Assembly: GCF_016642265.1 (NCBI RefSeq)
Contig: NZ_MRXX01000003.1
Coordinates: forward strand, 18,540-64,517
Reading direction: 5' to 3'
Source: Streptococcus lactarius
GTDB lineage: Bacteria > Bacillota > Bacilli > Lactobacillales > Streptococcaceae
Length of the DNA: 45,978 nucleotides
Shown: positions 7,628 through 16,196 of the stretch, piece after piece
Position numbering within the stretch: position 1 is the first letter of the stretch
Layout of the letters: every line of letters starts with the position of its first letter
The notes under the pieces: model-generated
Databases searched by the model: none
What the model saw: the letters and a program-made list of their open reading frames with translations, nothing else
Told to the model about the DNA's origin: nothing
Made by a program: the position numbers and the translations under genes

Positions 7628-8725
7628 ATGACAGTTACAGGAATTATTGCAGAATTTAATCCTTTTCACAATGGGCACAAGTACCTGCTGGAACAGGCAG
7701 AAGGACTGAAAATCGTTGCCATGTCTGGGAATTTTGTTCAACGTGGCGAGCCTGCCATTGTAGACAAGTGGACACGGGCGCAGATGGCTTTGGAAAATGG
7801 AGCGGACCTGGTGGTCGAGCTCCCCTTTCTCGTAGCTGTTCAGTCGGCCGATCATTTTGCTAAGGGTGCGGTGGAGATCTTGTCCCGTCTGGAAATTGAT
7901 CAATTGACCTTTGGGACAGAAGAGATCTTAGATTACCAAGCGATTGCGACTGTTTATTCGGAGAAAGAAGCGGAAATGGAAGCTTTCCTGCGAAGTCTTC
8001 CTGACGATTTATCCTATCCACAAAAGACCCAAAAAATGTGGGAAACCTTTGCTGGAGTGGAGTTCACAGGGGATACTCCCAACCATATCCTGGGCTTGGC
8101 TTATGCCAAGGCTTGTGCTGGGAAGGGGATTGCGCTCAAGCCCATCCAACGCCAGGGTGCGGGCTACCATTCAGAAGAAAAAGAAGTGGGCTATGCTTCT
8201 GCGACTAGTCTACGGCTACACAGGGAAGATCAGGACTTTGTCGCTAAATTCATGCCCAATAGTCAACTCTTTCAGTCGGCTCCGCAGGTGACTTGGGAGG
8301 ATTATGATCAACTGCTCCGTTATCAAATCCTAACTCATCCGGAGATGACACAGATTTTTCAAGTCAATGAAGAACTAGCCAATCGGATAAAGGATGCGGT
8401 CCGAGGTGCTAGCTCTGTGGAAGATCTGGTGGAGAGAGTCGCAACTAAGCGCTATACCAAGGCGCGCGTGCGCCGCATCTTGACCTACATCTTGGTAGGG
8501 GCGATGGATCAAGCTCTTCCTAATGCCATTCATGTCTTAGGGTTTTCTGCAAAGGGACAAGCTCACCTCAAAGGCTTGAAAAAATCAGTAGAGATCGTGA
8601 CCCGAATCGGTAAAGAACCTTGGGATGCCTTGACCCAGCAAGCGGATCAGGTGTATCAAATAGGCCATCCTCAATCGCCAGAGCAGATCTGGGGGCGGGT
8701 GCCAGTGAGACTAAGAGATGAATAA
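7628..8725 (+). CDS. tmcAL: tRNA(Met) cytidine acetate ligase family protein (TmcAL/YlbM)
   Basis: 365-residue nucleotidyltransferase-fold protein. Motif [13 protein letters not shown] (residues 5-17) carries the HxGH-type ATP site. Bacillus TmcAL (formerly YlbM) uses ATP and acetate to make N4-acetylcytidine at the wobble base of elongator tRNA-Met. SATSLR and the ARVRRIL region toward the C-terminus match the family. It is slightly shorter than the Bacillus protein, which is usual for streptococci. Six bases separate it from the methyltransferase stop, so they are probably one transcript. Confidence 0.85.
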   Translation: MTVTGIIAEFNPFHNGHKYLLEQAEGLKIVAMSGNFVQRGEPAIVDKWTRAQMALENGADLVVELPFLVAVQSADHFAKGAVEILSRLEIDQLTFGTEEILDYQAIATVYSEKEAEMEAFLRSLPDDLSYPQKTQKMWETFAGVEFTGDTPNHILGLAYAKACAGKGIALKPIQRQGAGYHSEEKEVGYASATSLRLHREDQDFVAKFMPNSQLFQSAPQVTWEDYDQLLRYQILTHPEMTQIFQVNEELANRIKDAVRGASSVEDLVERVATKRYTKARVRRILTYILVGAMDQALPNAIHVLGFSAKGQAHLKGLKKSVEIVTRIGKEPWDALTQQADQVYQIGHPQSPEQIWGRVPVRLRDE

Positions 8726-8791
8726 TGGATGGTTGGAGAGTAGTTCCATCCGGGATGATGCGCAAAAAACTCTTCCAAGTCTTATGATTTG

Positions 8792-8800
8792 TGATATAAT
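8792..8800 (+). promoter_or_regulatory. Extended -10 promoter of yebC
   Basis: TGA followed by TATAAT (8795-8800), 44 bases before the yebC ATG, which has AAGGAGA as ribosome site. Confidence 0.6.
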
Positions 8801-8844
8801 ATAAAAGATTGAAAATAATTTGAAAAAATTTAAGGAGAATCCTC

Positions 8845-9561
8845 ATGGGACGTAAATGGGCCAATATTGTTGCCAAAAAAACTGCCAAAGATGGTGCCAA
8901 CTCAAAAGTATATGCTAAATTTGGTGTTGAGATCTATGTAGCTGCTAAAAAGGGTGAACCAGATCCAGAATCAAATACTGCTTTGAAATTTGTTATCGAC
9001 CGTGCAAAACAAGCGCAAGTGCCAAAACACGTGATTGACAAAGCGATCGATAAGGCAAAAGGAAACACTGACGAAACCTTTACAGAAGGGCGCTACGAAG
9101 GGTTTGGACCAAATGGTTCTATGTTGATCGTGGATACCTTGACATCAAACGTCAACCGTACAGCTGCTAACGTAAGATCTGCTTTCGGTAAAAACGGCGG
9201 AAACATGGGTGCTTCAGGTTCTGTATCTTACCTCTTTGATAACAAAGGTGTCATCGTATTTACTGGTGATGATGCCGACGCCATCTTTGAGCAGTTGCTA
9301 GAAGCTGATGTCGACGTGGATGATGTTGAAGCTGAAGAAGGAACCATCACAGTCTACACTGCTCCAACTGATCTTCACAAAGCCATCGTTGCTTTGCGTG
9401 AATCAGGTGTGGAAGAATTCCAAGTTACTGAACTGGCGATGATTCCTCAATCAGAAGTTGAGTTGTCAGGTGAAGATTTGGAAACTTTTGAAAAACTTTA
9501 CAGCGTTCTTGAAGATGATGAGGACGTTCAAAAAATCTATACTAACGTAGATGGATTCTAA
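8845..9561 (+). CDS. yebC: YebC/PmpR family DNA-binding regulatory or translation-associated protein
   Basis: 238 residues, normal for YebC. Conserved start [17 protein letters not shown], central EGFGPNG and [14 protein letters not shown] (residues 110-130), and a ferredoxin-like C-terminal domain. Long annotated as a transcription regulator; recent work links YebC proteins to relief of ribosome stalling at prolines. Own promoter and a strong bidirectional terminator make it monocistronic. Ribosome site AAGGAGA. Confidence 0.93.
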   Translation: MGRKWANIVAKKTAKDGANSKVYAKFGVEIYVAAKKGEPDPESNTALKFVIDRAKQAQVPKHVIDKAIDKAKGNTDETFTEGRYEGFGPNGSMLIVDTLTSNVNRTAANVRSAFGKNGGNMGASGSVSYLFDNKGVIVFTGDDADAIFEQLLEADVDVDDVEAEEGTITVYTAPTDLHKAIVALRESGVEEFQVTELAMIPQSEVELSGEDLETFEKLYSVLEDDEDVQKIYTNVDGF

Positions 9562-9600
9562 TCACTCATACGGACTGTAGTGAATAGAAAAAATTAAGAA

Positions 9601-9637
9601 AAAGGATAGCTTCTCAGATCAAGCTATCCTTTTTTTG
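9601..9637. terminator. Bidirectional terminator between yebC and the DNA-damage cassette
   Basis: Perfect 12-bp stem AAAGGATAGCTT (9601-9612) / AAGCTATCCTTT (9621-9632), T-run to 9637 on plus and A-rich upstream flank giving a T-rich run on minus. The stop codon of the minus gene (9614-9616) lies in the loop. Confidence 0.9.
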
Positions 9638-9916
9638 TAAGAAATGTCCTGTATAAGTGTAAATACGGGTCAGGGGTGATTGGGAAAGAGTGGAAACCTT
9701 AAAGTAGAAATAATGGTCTCGATGATCTCGACTTTTAGTATGGTGAAGACGAAAATAGTTTCGCTGGCCTGCGGCCATAGAGTGGAGAATATCGTCTTCT
9801 AGAAATACAAGCGGTGTAGAAGTAGCGGCCCACTTGTAAAAGTCCATCTCAAATTGGTGGTAATTCTCCGAAAAATAATCAAATTGTAATTCGTGTTTAG
9901 TCTGAATAGGTTTCAT
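9614..9916 (-). CDS. DUF5960-like small protein of the UmuC cassette
   Basis: About 100 residues from ATG 9916, preferred because AGGAAA sits seven bases upstream; a longer frame starts at 9937. No signal or membrane segment. It is aromatic-rich (FDYFSENY, FYKWAATSTP, DHYFYFKV, YTYTGHFL). I recall similar streptococcal proteins labelled DUF5960. It overlaps the preceding small gene by 20 bases and ends in the terminator loop, so it belongs to the repressor-polymerase operon. Function unknown. Confidence 0.7.
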   Translation of the reverse strand: MKPIQTKHELQFDYFSENYHQFEMDFYKWAATSTPLVFLEDDILHSMAAGQRNYFRLHHTKSRDHRDHYFYFKVSTLSQSPLTRIYTYTGHFLQKKDSLI

Positions 9917-10268
9917 AGGCTGTTTCCTCAGCTTCAATAAAAATGATAGAGGTCAGAAAGAGTCGGTGGTAGTGGTCCTCGCTTTTGAGAAGAAGCTCAG
10001 AAGCAGATAAGGTGTGAATCGAACCTGTGTAGGTTGAAAATTGATTGCTTTCTAGAGTCGTGATCGAGATCGTCGTTTGTTGTTGGAAGGCCTGCTCAAG
10101 GAGCTGGATCTGCTCAGAAAGAGGAAGAACGTAGAGTTGACTACGGTCAATTTCTTTTGTCTGCAGGGCGGTTGTGTGCTCGGATAAAAAGAAGCCGGCC
10201 CATTTGGCCATGCCACGGTCTTGAAATTCGCGTGCGGATTGATAAGGGAGATAAGAACGGTCGATCAT
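9897..10268 (-). CDS. YolD-like protein next to the Y-family polymerase
   Basis: 123 residues; start MIDRSYLPYQSAREFQDRGM resembles the YolD-like family that accompanies UvrX/UmuC-like polymerases in Firmicutes and their mobile elements. Its ATG overlaps the polymerase stop (ATGA, 10265-10268), so it is translationally coupled. No enzymatic motif is seen. YolD-like proteins are proposed partners of the error-prone polymerase, but a direct role is inference here. Confidence 0.72.
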   Translation of the reverse strand: MIDRSYLPYQSAREFQDRGMAKWAGFFLSEHTTALQTKEIDRSQLYVLPLSEQIQLLEQAFQQQTTISITTLESNQFSTYTGSIHTLSASELLLKSEDHYHRLFLTSIIFIEAEETAYETYSD

Positions 10269-11677
10269 GTTAATCCATCTAAGCCTCCTGCGGAATGTCC
10301 GCCTGTTAGTTTACTGCGTGCAATGGCGCGTGAGTTTTCTAGTAGTGAGGAGCCTTTCTGAAGAGAGGTAAAGCCAAATTGGTCCCGAATGCGATCAATG
10401 GTCTGTTGGAGTTTTTCCTCTTTTTCTAGGGCTATCGGATCATCAAAGAGAGAAAAAAGTTGGAGGGACTCCTCGACCAATTCTCCATAAAAAACGCCAA
10501 TCTGCCGAATGGCTCCGCCTTCGTACTTGGAGCGAAAAAGCCGCAGAACCGTATCGGATAAAACCTTGGTAGATTGAGTGGGCTCAATCTTTTGCTGGCA
10601 ATGAATGGACGGAAGCCCCTCAATTTTGGAGTAGGAGGCATGAATGGAGACTAGCTGGGTCTTCTTTTTTTTCCGTCGCAAGCGGATAGCCACCTGTTCA
10701 GCCATCTCACGAAACACCAGCTCAATGTCAGCTTGTAGATAGTAGTCATAGGGCAAGATTTGAGAGTTGCCAATTCCTCGTGACTTCGGACGATAAGGCT
10801 TGTGGACATTGCTTTCATCAATGCCATGAGCATGAAACCAAAGTTGCAGCCCCATGACTCCGAATTCTTTCTTTAAGAGATCTGGGTGAGCCTGGGCCAG
10901 TTCGGCAATCGACGAGATCCCGATCTTTTGCAATCGCTTTTCAGTACGACGTCCAATGCCCCAAAAATCAGTGAGCTGGGGCAGTTTCCAGACCTTACTT
11001 TCTACATCTTCATAAGACCAATTGGAGCGCATATTTCGGCAATGCTTGGCTTCATTGTCCAAGGCTAGCTTGGCAAGAAGGGGATTGGCGTTGCTGAGGC
11101 CGATGGTAGAATAGATTCCAGTTTCCTGCCAGATCCTTTTTTGGATCCTGGCAGAAAGAAGGTCCAGTTTTTCCTTTCGCGAGAGGGAGGAATCTGGAAT
11201 AAAATAATTTAAGGAAGAAGTCAGATCGATAAAGCCTTCGTCAATCGAGTAAGGGAAAATATCATCCGGTGCCGCAAACTCTTGAAAAATCTTCTGAATC
11301 TCCATATTGACCTGAATGTAGGCATTCATGCGTGGCGGCACAATTAGGGTCCTCTTGGCCCAGGATTCAATGTAAGCGATAAAGGTTGGATCTGTTGGTA
11401 GTCCTTGTTTTTTTGCAACGTAGCTATTAAATTTTCTAGTCTTGAGATCAAAAGGTAGGTCGTAGCTCCGGCTCACATTCTTCTTGCCAAAGACTTGTTT
11501 GAAAACGGGAGAGCTCGCCAAAATCAGGCCAGCAGAATTGTCGCTCCGGCTCATGACGCAAAGAGAAGTGGTCAGGGGATTTAGGCCCAGACGGACACAC
11601 TCACAGCTGGCATAAAAACTTTTCATATCCACAAAAGCAATATCAGAATGAGGCTCACGTGAATAATCAAACAGCAT
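10265..11677 (-). CDS. Y-family DNA polymerase (UmuC/UvrX-like)
   Basis: 470-residue translesion polymerase of the ImpB/MucB/SamB group. Catalytic acidic residues are seen in FVDMKSFYASCE (residue 17 region) and YSIDEGFIDLT (about 145); the helix-hairpin-helix/thumb region WGIGRRTEKRL lies near 240, and a little-finger domain follows. The ribosome site GAGGTG overlaps the end of the repressor gene. Streptococci lack LexA, and such polymerases under HdiR-type repressors provide an SOS-like mutagenic repair response. Whether the protein also has a beta-clamp motif I did not verify. Confidence 0.92.
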   Translation of the reverse strand: MLFDYSREPHSDIAFVDMKSFYASCECVRLGLNPLTTSLCVMSRSDNSAGLILASSPVFKQVFGKKNVSRSYDLPFDLKTRKFNSYVAKKQGLPTDPTFIAYIESWAKRTLIVPPRMNAYIQVNMEIQKIFQEFAAPDDIFPYSIDEGFIDLTSSLNYFIPDSSLSRKEKLDLLSARIQKRIWQETGIYSTIGLSNANPLLAKLALDNEAKHCRNMRSNWSYEDVESKVWKLPQLTDFWGIGRRTEKRLQKIGISSIAELAQAHPDLLKKEFGVMGLQLWFHAHGIDESNVHKPYRPKSRGIGNSQILPYDYYLQADIELVFREMAEQVAIRLRRKKKKTQLVSIHASYSKIEGLPSIHCQQKIEPTQSTKVLSDTVLRLFRSKYEGGAIRQIGVFYGELVEESLQLFSLFDDPIALEKEEKLQQTIDRIRDQFGFTSLQKGSSLLENSRAIARSKLTGGHSAGGLDGLT

Positions 11678-11679
11678 AC

Positions 11680-12357
11680 TTACACCTCAAGCGGTAGGAA
11701 ATGCCCGACCACAATGCCGACAATTTTTGGCTCGTCCTCATAAGGAGCAAATAAATCATCGTAGTCAGGGTTGATGGATTCTAAGCGCAAGCCTTCAGCC
11801 TCCCGATAGACTTTCTTGATGTAGGTTTTTCCATTCCAGATGAGGGCGTAGACAGCCCCATCGTAGTCAAATCCGGTCTGCTTCATGAGGGCAACAGAGC
11901 CATTGGGGTAGAGAGGTTCCATCGAGTTTCCGGATACCCAAGAGGCGAAGTCGTGCTGGATCTCTTTGTCAAAATAGACGGTTTCATAGTCGGTCTCATT
12001 GTCATAAAAGGTATGTCCCAAACCAGCTGCCAACTCAATCGAAAGAACCTTATAAGCCGTCAAGGAAACAACTTTTTGCTGCTGTTTCAATAACTGGCTG
12101 GCCAATTGGTCGACTTTCTTTTGGTGAGGTGGGGTTAATAAAGGGTAGGTGTAGAGTGCGGAGTCTTTGTTAATAAAGTAGTCCTCTTTAACGGAGAGGC
12201 GCTTGGCCAACCTCCTGAGATTTTTTTCGTGTGGCTCCGCCAAGCCATTCTCCCAACTAGAGTAAGTCTTGCGAGAAATCTTGAGATCCTCATAGACATC
12301 AGCTTGGGTCAAGCCTTTTTCTAGGCGTCTTTCTTTTAGTTTTTTTGCATCAAACAT
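11680..12357 (-). CDS. HTH/S24-peptidase repressor (HdiR/LexA-like)
   Basis: 225 residues from ATG 12357, chosen because AGGAGAA lies just upstream; the longer frame from 12423 would read through the promoter and operator. N-terminal XRE helix-turn-helix (LTQADVYEDLKISRKTYSSWENG). C-terminal S24 self-cleaving peptidase: nucleophile Ser in SGNSMEPLYPNG, general-base Lys in KTYIKKV, and an Ala-Gly candidate cleavage bond in LAAGLGHTF. Lactococcal HdiR is the closest described analogue; RecA-stimulated cleavage would derepress the cassette. The terminal coding bases form the polymerase ribosome site. The exact regulon is inference. Confidence 0.9.
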   Translation of the reverse strand: MFDAKKLKERRLEKGLTQADVYEDLKISRKTYSSWENGLAEPHEKNLRRLAKRLSVKEDYFINKDSALYTYPLLTPPHQKKVDQLASQLLKQQQKVVSLTAYKVLSIELAAGLGHTFYDNETDYETVYFDKEIQHDFASWVSGNSMEPLYPNGSVALMKQTGFDYDGAVYALIWNGKTYIKKVYREAEGLRLESINPDYDDLFAPYEDEPKIVGIVVGHFLPLEV

Positions 12358-12371
12358 GTTAGTTCTCCTAT

Positions 12372-12390
12372 GTAACGTTTTAAAAGTTAC
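12372..12390. promoter_or_regulatory. Palindromic operator in front of the HTH/S24 repressor gene
   Basis: GTAACGTTTTAAAAGTTAC is a 19-base palindrome with one mismatched pair, centred 24 bases upstream of the repressor ATG. On the minus strand it overlaps the likely promoter (TTGATA, 16-base spacer, TAAAAC), the expected place for autorepression. Confidence 0.65.
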
Positions 12391-12456
12391 GTATAGTTTA
12401 TCAAAAATGAATCCTTTTTGCAAGAGAAAAATTCAGTTGAAAACAAATGAAAAGAC

Positions 12457-12484
12457 TTGATTTTGATTGAAAAAAGAGTATAAT
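12457..12484 (+). promoter_or_regulatory. Promoter of asnA
   Basis: TTGATT (12457-12462), 16-base spacer, TATAAT (12479-12484), 32 bases before the asnA ATG. Confidence 0.65.
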
Positions 12485-12516
12485 CAATTCTAAAATGTCT
12501 ATAAATGAGGAACTAT

Positions 12517-13509
12517 ATGAAAAAAAGTTTTATACACCAACAAAAAGAAATTTCGTTTGTTAAAACGACCTTTACACAATATTTAAAAGATAAATTGGAC
12601 ATCATTGAAGTCCAAGGGCCAATTTTGAGCAAGGTCGGCGACGGGATGCAAGATAACCTTTCTGGGATTGAACATCCAGTATCTGTAAAGGTCCTTCAAA
12701 TTCCTGATGAGACTTATGAAGTCGTGCATTCACTTGCAAAATGGAAACGACATACCTTGGCCCGTTTTGGTTTTGGCGAAGGCGAAGGCCTCTTCGTCCA
12801 TATGAAGGCTCTTCGTCCAGATGAAGATTCACTAGACGCCATTCACTCTGTTTATGTAGACCAATGGGACTGGGAAAAGGTCATCCCAAATGGTCAACGC
12901 AACATCGCCTACCTCAAAGAAACGGTTGAAAAAATCTACAAGGCAATTCGTTTAACAGAACTAGCAGTAGAAGCGCGATATGATATTGAATCAGTTCTTC
13001 CAAAACAAATTACCTTCGTTCACACAGAAGAATTGGTGGAACGCTATCCAGATTTAACTCCAAAAGAGCGTGAAAATGCTATTGCCAAAGAATTCGGAGC
13101 CGTTTTCTTGATCGGGATTGGTGGAGAGCTTGCAGATGGCAAACCACACGATGGACGTGCACCTGACTACGATGACTGGACAACCGAATCTGAAAATGGC
13201 TACAAGGGCTTGAATGGCGATATCCTCGTCTGGAACGACGTTTTAGGTTCCGCCTTTGAGATATCTTCAATGGGAATCCGTGTCGATGAGGAAACCCTTC
13301 GTCGCCAAGTAGCCATCACAGGGGACGAGGATCGTCTTCAATTAGAGTGGCACAAAGCTTTATTAAATGGTCTCTTCCCACTTACGATCGGTGGAGGAAT
13401 CGGTCAATCTCGTTTGGCCATGTTCTTGCTTCGTAAGAAACATATCGGTGAAGTCCAAACTAGTGTCTGGCCTCAATCTGTCCGCGATGAATATGAAAAT
13501 ATCCTATAA
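12517..13509 (+). CDS. asnA: Aspartate-ammonia ligase (asparagine synthetase A)
   Basis: 330 residues from ATG 12517, which has GAGGAA at the right distance; ATG 12505 upstream lacks one. Ammonia-dependent asparagine synthetase of the class II aminoacyl-tRNA-synthetase fold: aspartate + ATP + ammonia to asparagine + AMP + PPi. Motifs: [19 protein letters not shown], the RNIAYLKET segment, and [14 protein letters not shown] near the C-terminus. Own promoter and terminator. Confidence 0.96.
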   Translation: MKKSFIHQQKEISFVKTTFTQYLKDKLDIIEVQGPILSKVGDGMQDNLSGIEHPVSVKVLQIPDETYEVVHSLAKWKRHTLARFGFGEGEGLFVHMKALRPDEDSLDAIHSVYVDQWDWEKVIPNGQRNIAYLKETVEKIYKAIRLTELAVEARYDIESVLPKQITFVHTEELVERYPDLTPKERENAIAKEFGAVFLIGIGGELADGKPHDGRAPDYDDWTTESENGYKGLNGDILVWNDVLGSAFEISSMGIRVDEETLRRQVAITGDEDRLQLEWHKALLNGLFPLTIGGGIGQSRLAMFLLRKKHIGEVQTSVWPQSVRDEYENIL

Positions 13510-13514
13510 GGATG

Positions 13515-13544
13515 AAAGAGTCGAGCAGAGCGCTCGGCTCTTTT
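13515..13544 (+). terminator. Terminator of asnA
   Basis: 12-bp stem AAAGAGTCGAGC (13515-13526) / GCTCGGCTCTTT (13532-13543) with one G-T pair, then T. Confidence 0.8.
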
Positions 13545-13588
13545 ACATGTCACTTGACCATATCAAATCGCAATTTTCTGATTTTTTT

Positions 13589-13597
13589 TGGTATAAT
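13589..13597 (+). promoter_or_regulatory. Extended -10 directly before rsmD (leaderless transcript)
   Basis: TGG followed by TATAAT (13592-13597) only seven bases before the rsmD ATG (13605). No -35 is apparent. Transcription would begin at or beside the A of the ATG. Confidence 0.7.
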
Positions 13598-13604
13598 GGT
13601 CCCT

Positions 13605-14144
13605 ATGAAAATAGTATCTGGAACCTATGGGGGACGTCCCCTCAAAACACTTGAAGGAAAAACAACCAGGCCGACTTCTGATAAGGTCAGAGGGGCCATG
13701 TTCAATATGATTGGTCCTTACTTTGATGGCGGAAGAGTGCTGGACCTCTATGCAGGCAGTGGTGGCCTTTCTATCGAGGCAGTCTCTCGAGGCATGTCAG
13801 AGGCGGTTCTAGTGGAAAGAGATCGTCGAGCGCAGGAGATTGTAGCAGCTAATATTGCCATGACCAAGGAAAAGGAACGGTTTCAACTGCTAAAAATGGA
13901 GGCCAAGCAAGCCCTGGGGCTTCTAACGGGCACCTTTGATTTGGTGTTTTTGGACCCTCCTTATGCCAAGGAAGAGATTGTTCGCGATATCGAAACTTTG
14001 TGCGAGCGTCAACTCTTGTCAGAGGATATCCTAATTGTGTGCGAAACCGATAAACATGTAGAACTCCCTGAGGAAATCGGACAAGTGGGAATCTGGAAAG
14101 AAAAAATCTATGGAATTAGTAAGGTAACAGTATATGTCAGATAG
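13605..14144 (+). CDS. rsmD: 16S rRNA (guanine(966)-N2)-methyltransferase
   Basis: 179 residues from ATG 13605 ([11 protein letters not shown], the family N-terminus). Motif [15 protein letters not shown] and catalytic DPPY (FLDPPYAK) identify an N6/N2 amino-methyltransferase. [15 protein letters not shown] near residue 22 is the RsmD signature. A frame from 13512 extends upstream through the asnA terminator and the promoter and is not used. There is no Shine-Dalgarno, consistent with leaderless translation. It overlaps coaD by 11 bases. Confidence 0.93.
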   Translation: MKIVSGTYGGRPLKTLEGKTTRPTSDKVRGAMFNMIGPYFDGGRVLDLYAGSGGLSIEAVSRGMSEAVLVERDRRAQEIVAANIAMTKEKERFQLLKMEAKQALGLLTGTFDLVFLDPPYAKEEIVRDIETLCERQLLSEDILIVCETDKHVELPEEIGQVGIWKEKIYGISKVTVYVR

Positions 14145-14622
14145 AACTGGATTGTTTACAGGATCGTTTGATCCGATTACCATTGGGCATGTGCAATTGA
14201 TCGAGCGGGCGAGTCGCTTGTTTGACCGTGTCTATGTCGGAATTTTTTATAATTCGGAAAAAGTCGGGCTCTTTTCCATTGAGCAGCGCGTGCGCATGGT
14301 GAAAGGGGCCTTGGCTCATTTGGAAAATGTTGAAATTGTGACGTCAACTCAAGAATTGGCTGTGACCGTAGCGCGCAATCTTGGTGTCATCACCTTGATC
14401 CGGGGCTTGCGCAATGCGCAGGATCTGGTTTATGAAGCCAATATGGATTATTTTAACCACCAATTAGCGCCTGAATTGGAGACGATTTATCTCTATGCCC
14501 AGCCTCCTTACCAGGCCATTAGTTCCACCCGTATTCGAGAGTTGCTAGCTTTTCAGCAGGATATCTCACCGTATGTACCAGAGAGTGTAATGGAGGAAAT
14601 CAAAGATGACGCAAGCGAATAA
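14134..14622 (+). CDS. coaD: Phosphopantetheine adenylyltransferase
   Basis: 162 residues, normal length. Penultimate step of coenzyme A synthesis: 4-phosphopantetheine + ATP to dephospho-Co[18 protein letters not shown] (TxGH site) and ISSTRIREL are diagnostic. It overlaps rsmD at its start and sepM at its end (17 bases), so the three genes form a tightly coupled operon. Confidence 0.96.
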   Translation: MSDRTGLFTGSFDPITIGHVQLIERASRLFDRVYVGIFYNSEKVGLFSIEQRVRMVKGALAHLENVEIVTSTQELAVTVARNLGVITLIRGLRNAQDLVYEANMDYFNHQLAPELETIYLYAQPPYQAISSTRIRELLAFQQDISPYVPESVMEEIKDDASE

Positions 14623-15688
14623 ACCAAGCTTGACCCCTAAAAAGAAAAAAGGACGGTTGAAAGAATACCGATGGCCGATTGCAGGAGTTCTTTTCTTGCT
14701 CCTCTTGTTAGCTGCTTTTGTGATTCGCCTTCCCTATTATATTGAGATGCCGGGAACGGCCGAAGATATTCGGACAGTGATGACCGTTGATGGGAAAGCG
14801 GATACCAAGTCAGGAACCTATGATTTTGTGACCGTAGCAGTGAAAGAAGCGACTCCAGCTGATTTGATCTATGCCTGGGCAACGCCTTTTACAGACATCT
14901 ATTCGGCCAAGGATATGACAGGTGGTAGTTCGAGCCAAGAATTCACGCGGATTAACCAATTCTATATGGAAACCTCGCAAAATATGGCCATCTACCAAGG
15001 ACTGAAGACAGCTGGCAAAGAAACCCAGATGGACTTTCTAGGAGTTTACGTCATGCAGGTGGCAGATGACTCGACCTTTAAAGGAGTCTTGAATATTGCG
15101 GATACCGTAACCGGAGTAAATGGCAAGACCTTTAAGAGTTCCAAAGAATTGATTGACTATGTTGGGTCTCAAAAAATTGGCGATCCCGTTTCGGTCACCT
15201 ATATCGAGGATGGACAAACCAAGACCGCAGATGGGAAGATCATCAAATTAACCAACGGGAAAAACGGAATCGGGATTAGCCTGATCGACCGGACGGAAGC
15301 CAAAGGCGATGTTCCTGTCCAGTTTGCGACAGCTGGCATCGGTGGCCCAAGTGCCGGTATGATGTTTAGCCTAGCCATCTACACCCAAGTAGCTGATCCA
15401 GATCTTCGTCAGGGACGCCATATTGCAGGGACAGGAACCATTAACCAAGATGGAACGGTTGGCGATATCGGTGGAATTGACAAGAAAGTCGTCGCAGCAG
15501 ATAAAGAAGGAGCAGAAATCTTCTTCGCCCCTAATAACCCAGTTTCTAAAGAAGAAAAGAAAGCCAATCCAAAGGCCAAATCAAACTACGAAACCGCTAA
15601 AGATGCAGCAAAACAAATTCATTCGAAGATGAAAATTGTGCCTGTCAAAACCCTTCAAGACGCTATTGATTATTTGAAAAAGAAGTAG
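14606..15688 (+). CDS. sepM: SepM-type PDZ/Lon-domain pheromone-processing peptidase
   Basis: 360 residues. One membrane anchor near residues 20-42, a PDZ-like domain (about 130-210), then a Lon (S16) peptidase domain with catalytic Ser in GGPSAGMMF and Lys in [10 protein letters not shown], facing outside the cell. In S. mutans SepM trims the competence pheromone CSP to its active form. GGAGGAAAT lies upstream of ATG 14606. Location after coaD is typical in streptococci. Pheromone substrate in this species is inference. Confidence 0.88.
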   Translation: MTQANKPSLTPKKKKGRLKEYRWPIAGVLFLLLLLAAFVIRLPYYIEMPGTAEDIRTVMTVDGKADTKSGTYDFVTVAVKEATPADLIYAWATPFTDIYSAKDMTGGSSSQEFTRINQFYMETSQNMAIYQGLKTAGKETQMDFLGVYVMQVADDSTFKGVLNIADTVTGVNGKTFKSSKELIDYVGSQKIGDPVSVTYIEDGQTKTADGKIIKLTNGKNGIGISLIDRTEAKGDVPVQFATAGIGGPSAGMMFSLAIYTQVADPDLRQGRHIAGTGTINQDGTVGDIGGIDKKVVAADKEGAEIFFAPNNPVSKEEKKANPKAKSNYETAKDAAKQIHSKMKIVPVKTLQDAIDYLKKK

Positions 15689-15711
15689 AATAGTCTGCTG
15701 GACAAGTGATG

Positions 15712-15740
15712 AAATGAGAGAGAATAAATTTCTCATTTTT
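15712..15740 (+). terminator. Terminator of the rsmD-coaD-sepM operon
   Basis: 8-bp stem AAATGAGA (15712-15719) / TCTCATTT (15731-15738), then TT. Confidence 0.5.
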
Positions 15741-15750
15741 ATGAAGGATT

Positions 15751-16140
15751 ATGGATCAAGAAAGTGATGAGTTTATGAAATCATATAATATGTTGCTAAT
15801 GAATGGGATTATTGGGATTTTAGGAGCGATCGTAATCAGCTATGCCTCTTTTCAACGGTGGGAGTGGACTTTCGTTCATGCTGTTCCTGAGCTGGTTGAG
15901 AAAGGCGATTGGGGATTGATAATCAATACAATCAGTCTCTTGTATCTTGTTATCTCTATACTTGCAATGGCCAACTATAATGAAAATCCAAAAGTAAATA
16001 AGAAAAGTCATAAAATTCTCTTCGTTGCTTCTATAGTTGGTTTCGTTCCTTTTGTATCGACTTTAACTAGTGTGCTAGCAATCATTTCAAGTTTGTTATA
16101 TCTATTCGATTATCAACAGTTATCAAATGAAAAGGAGTAG
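15751..16140 (+). CDS. Hypothetical three-span membrane protein
   Basis: 129 residues; not recognised. Hydrophobic segments at about 15-35, 55-72 and 85-118, a polar loop with a Trp/Phe-rich stretch (FQRWEWTF, about 38), and a charged C-terminus. AAGGA precedes ATG 15751. It lies between a core operon and the AT-rich gene at 16197, so it may be part of an acquired segment. No function is proposed. Confidence 0.65.
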   Translation: MDQESDEFMKSYNMLLMNGIIGILGAIVISYASFQRWEWTFVHAVPELVEKGDWGLIINTISLLYLVISILAMANYNENPKVNKKSHKILFVASIVGFVPFVSTLTSVLAIISSLLYLFDYQQLSNEKE

Positions 16141-16196
16141 GCTTTGGGAAAGGCATTTGGTGATGTGAAGTAAAAGAAAAATAGGAGAAACTCATA

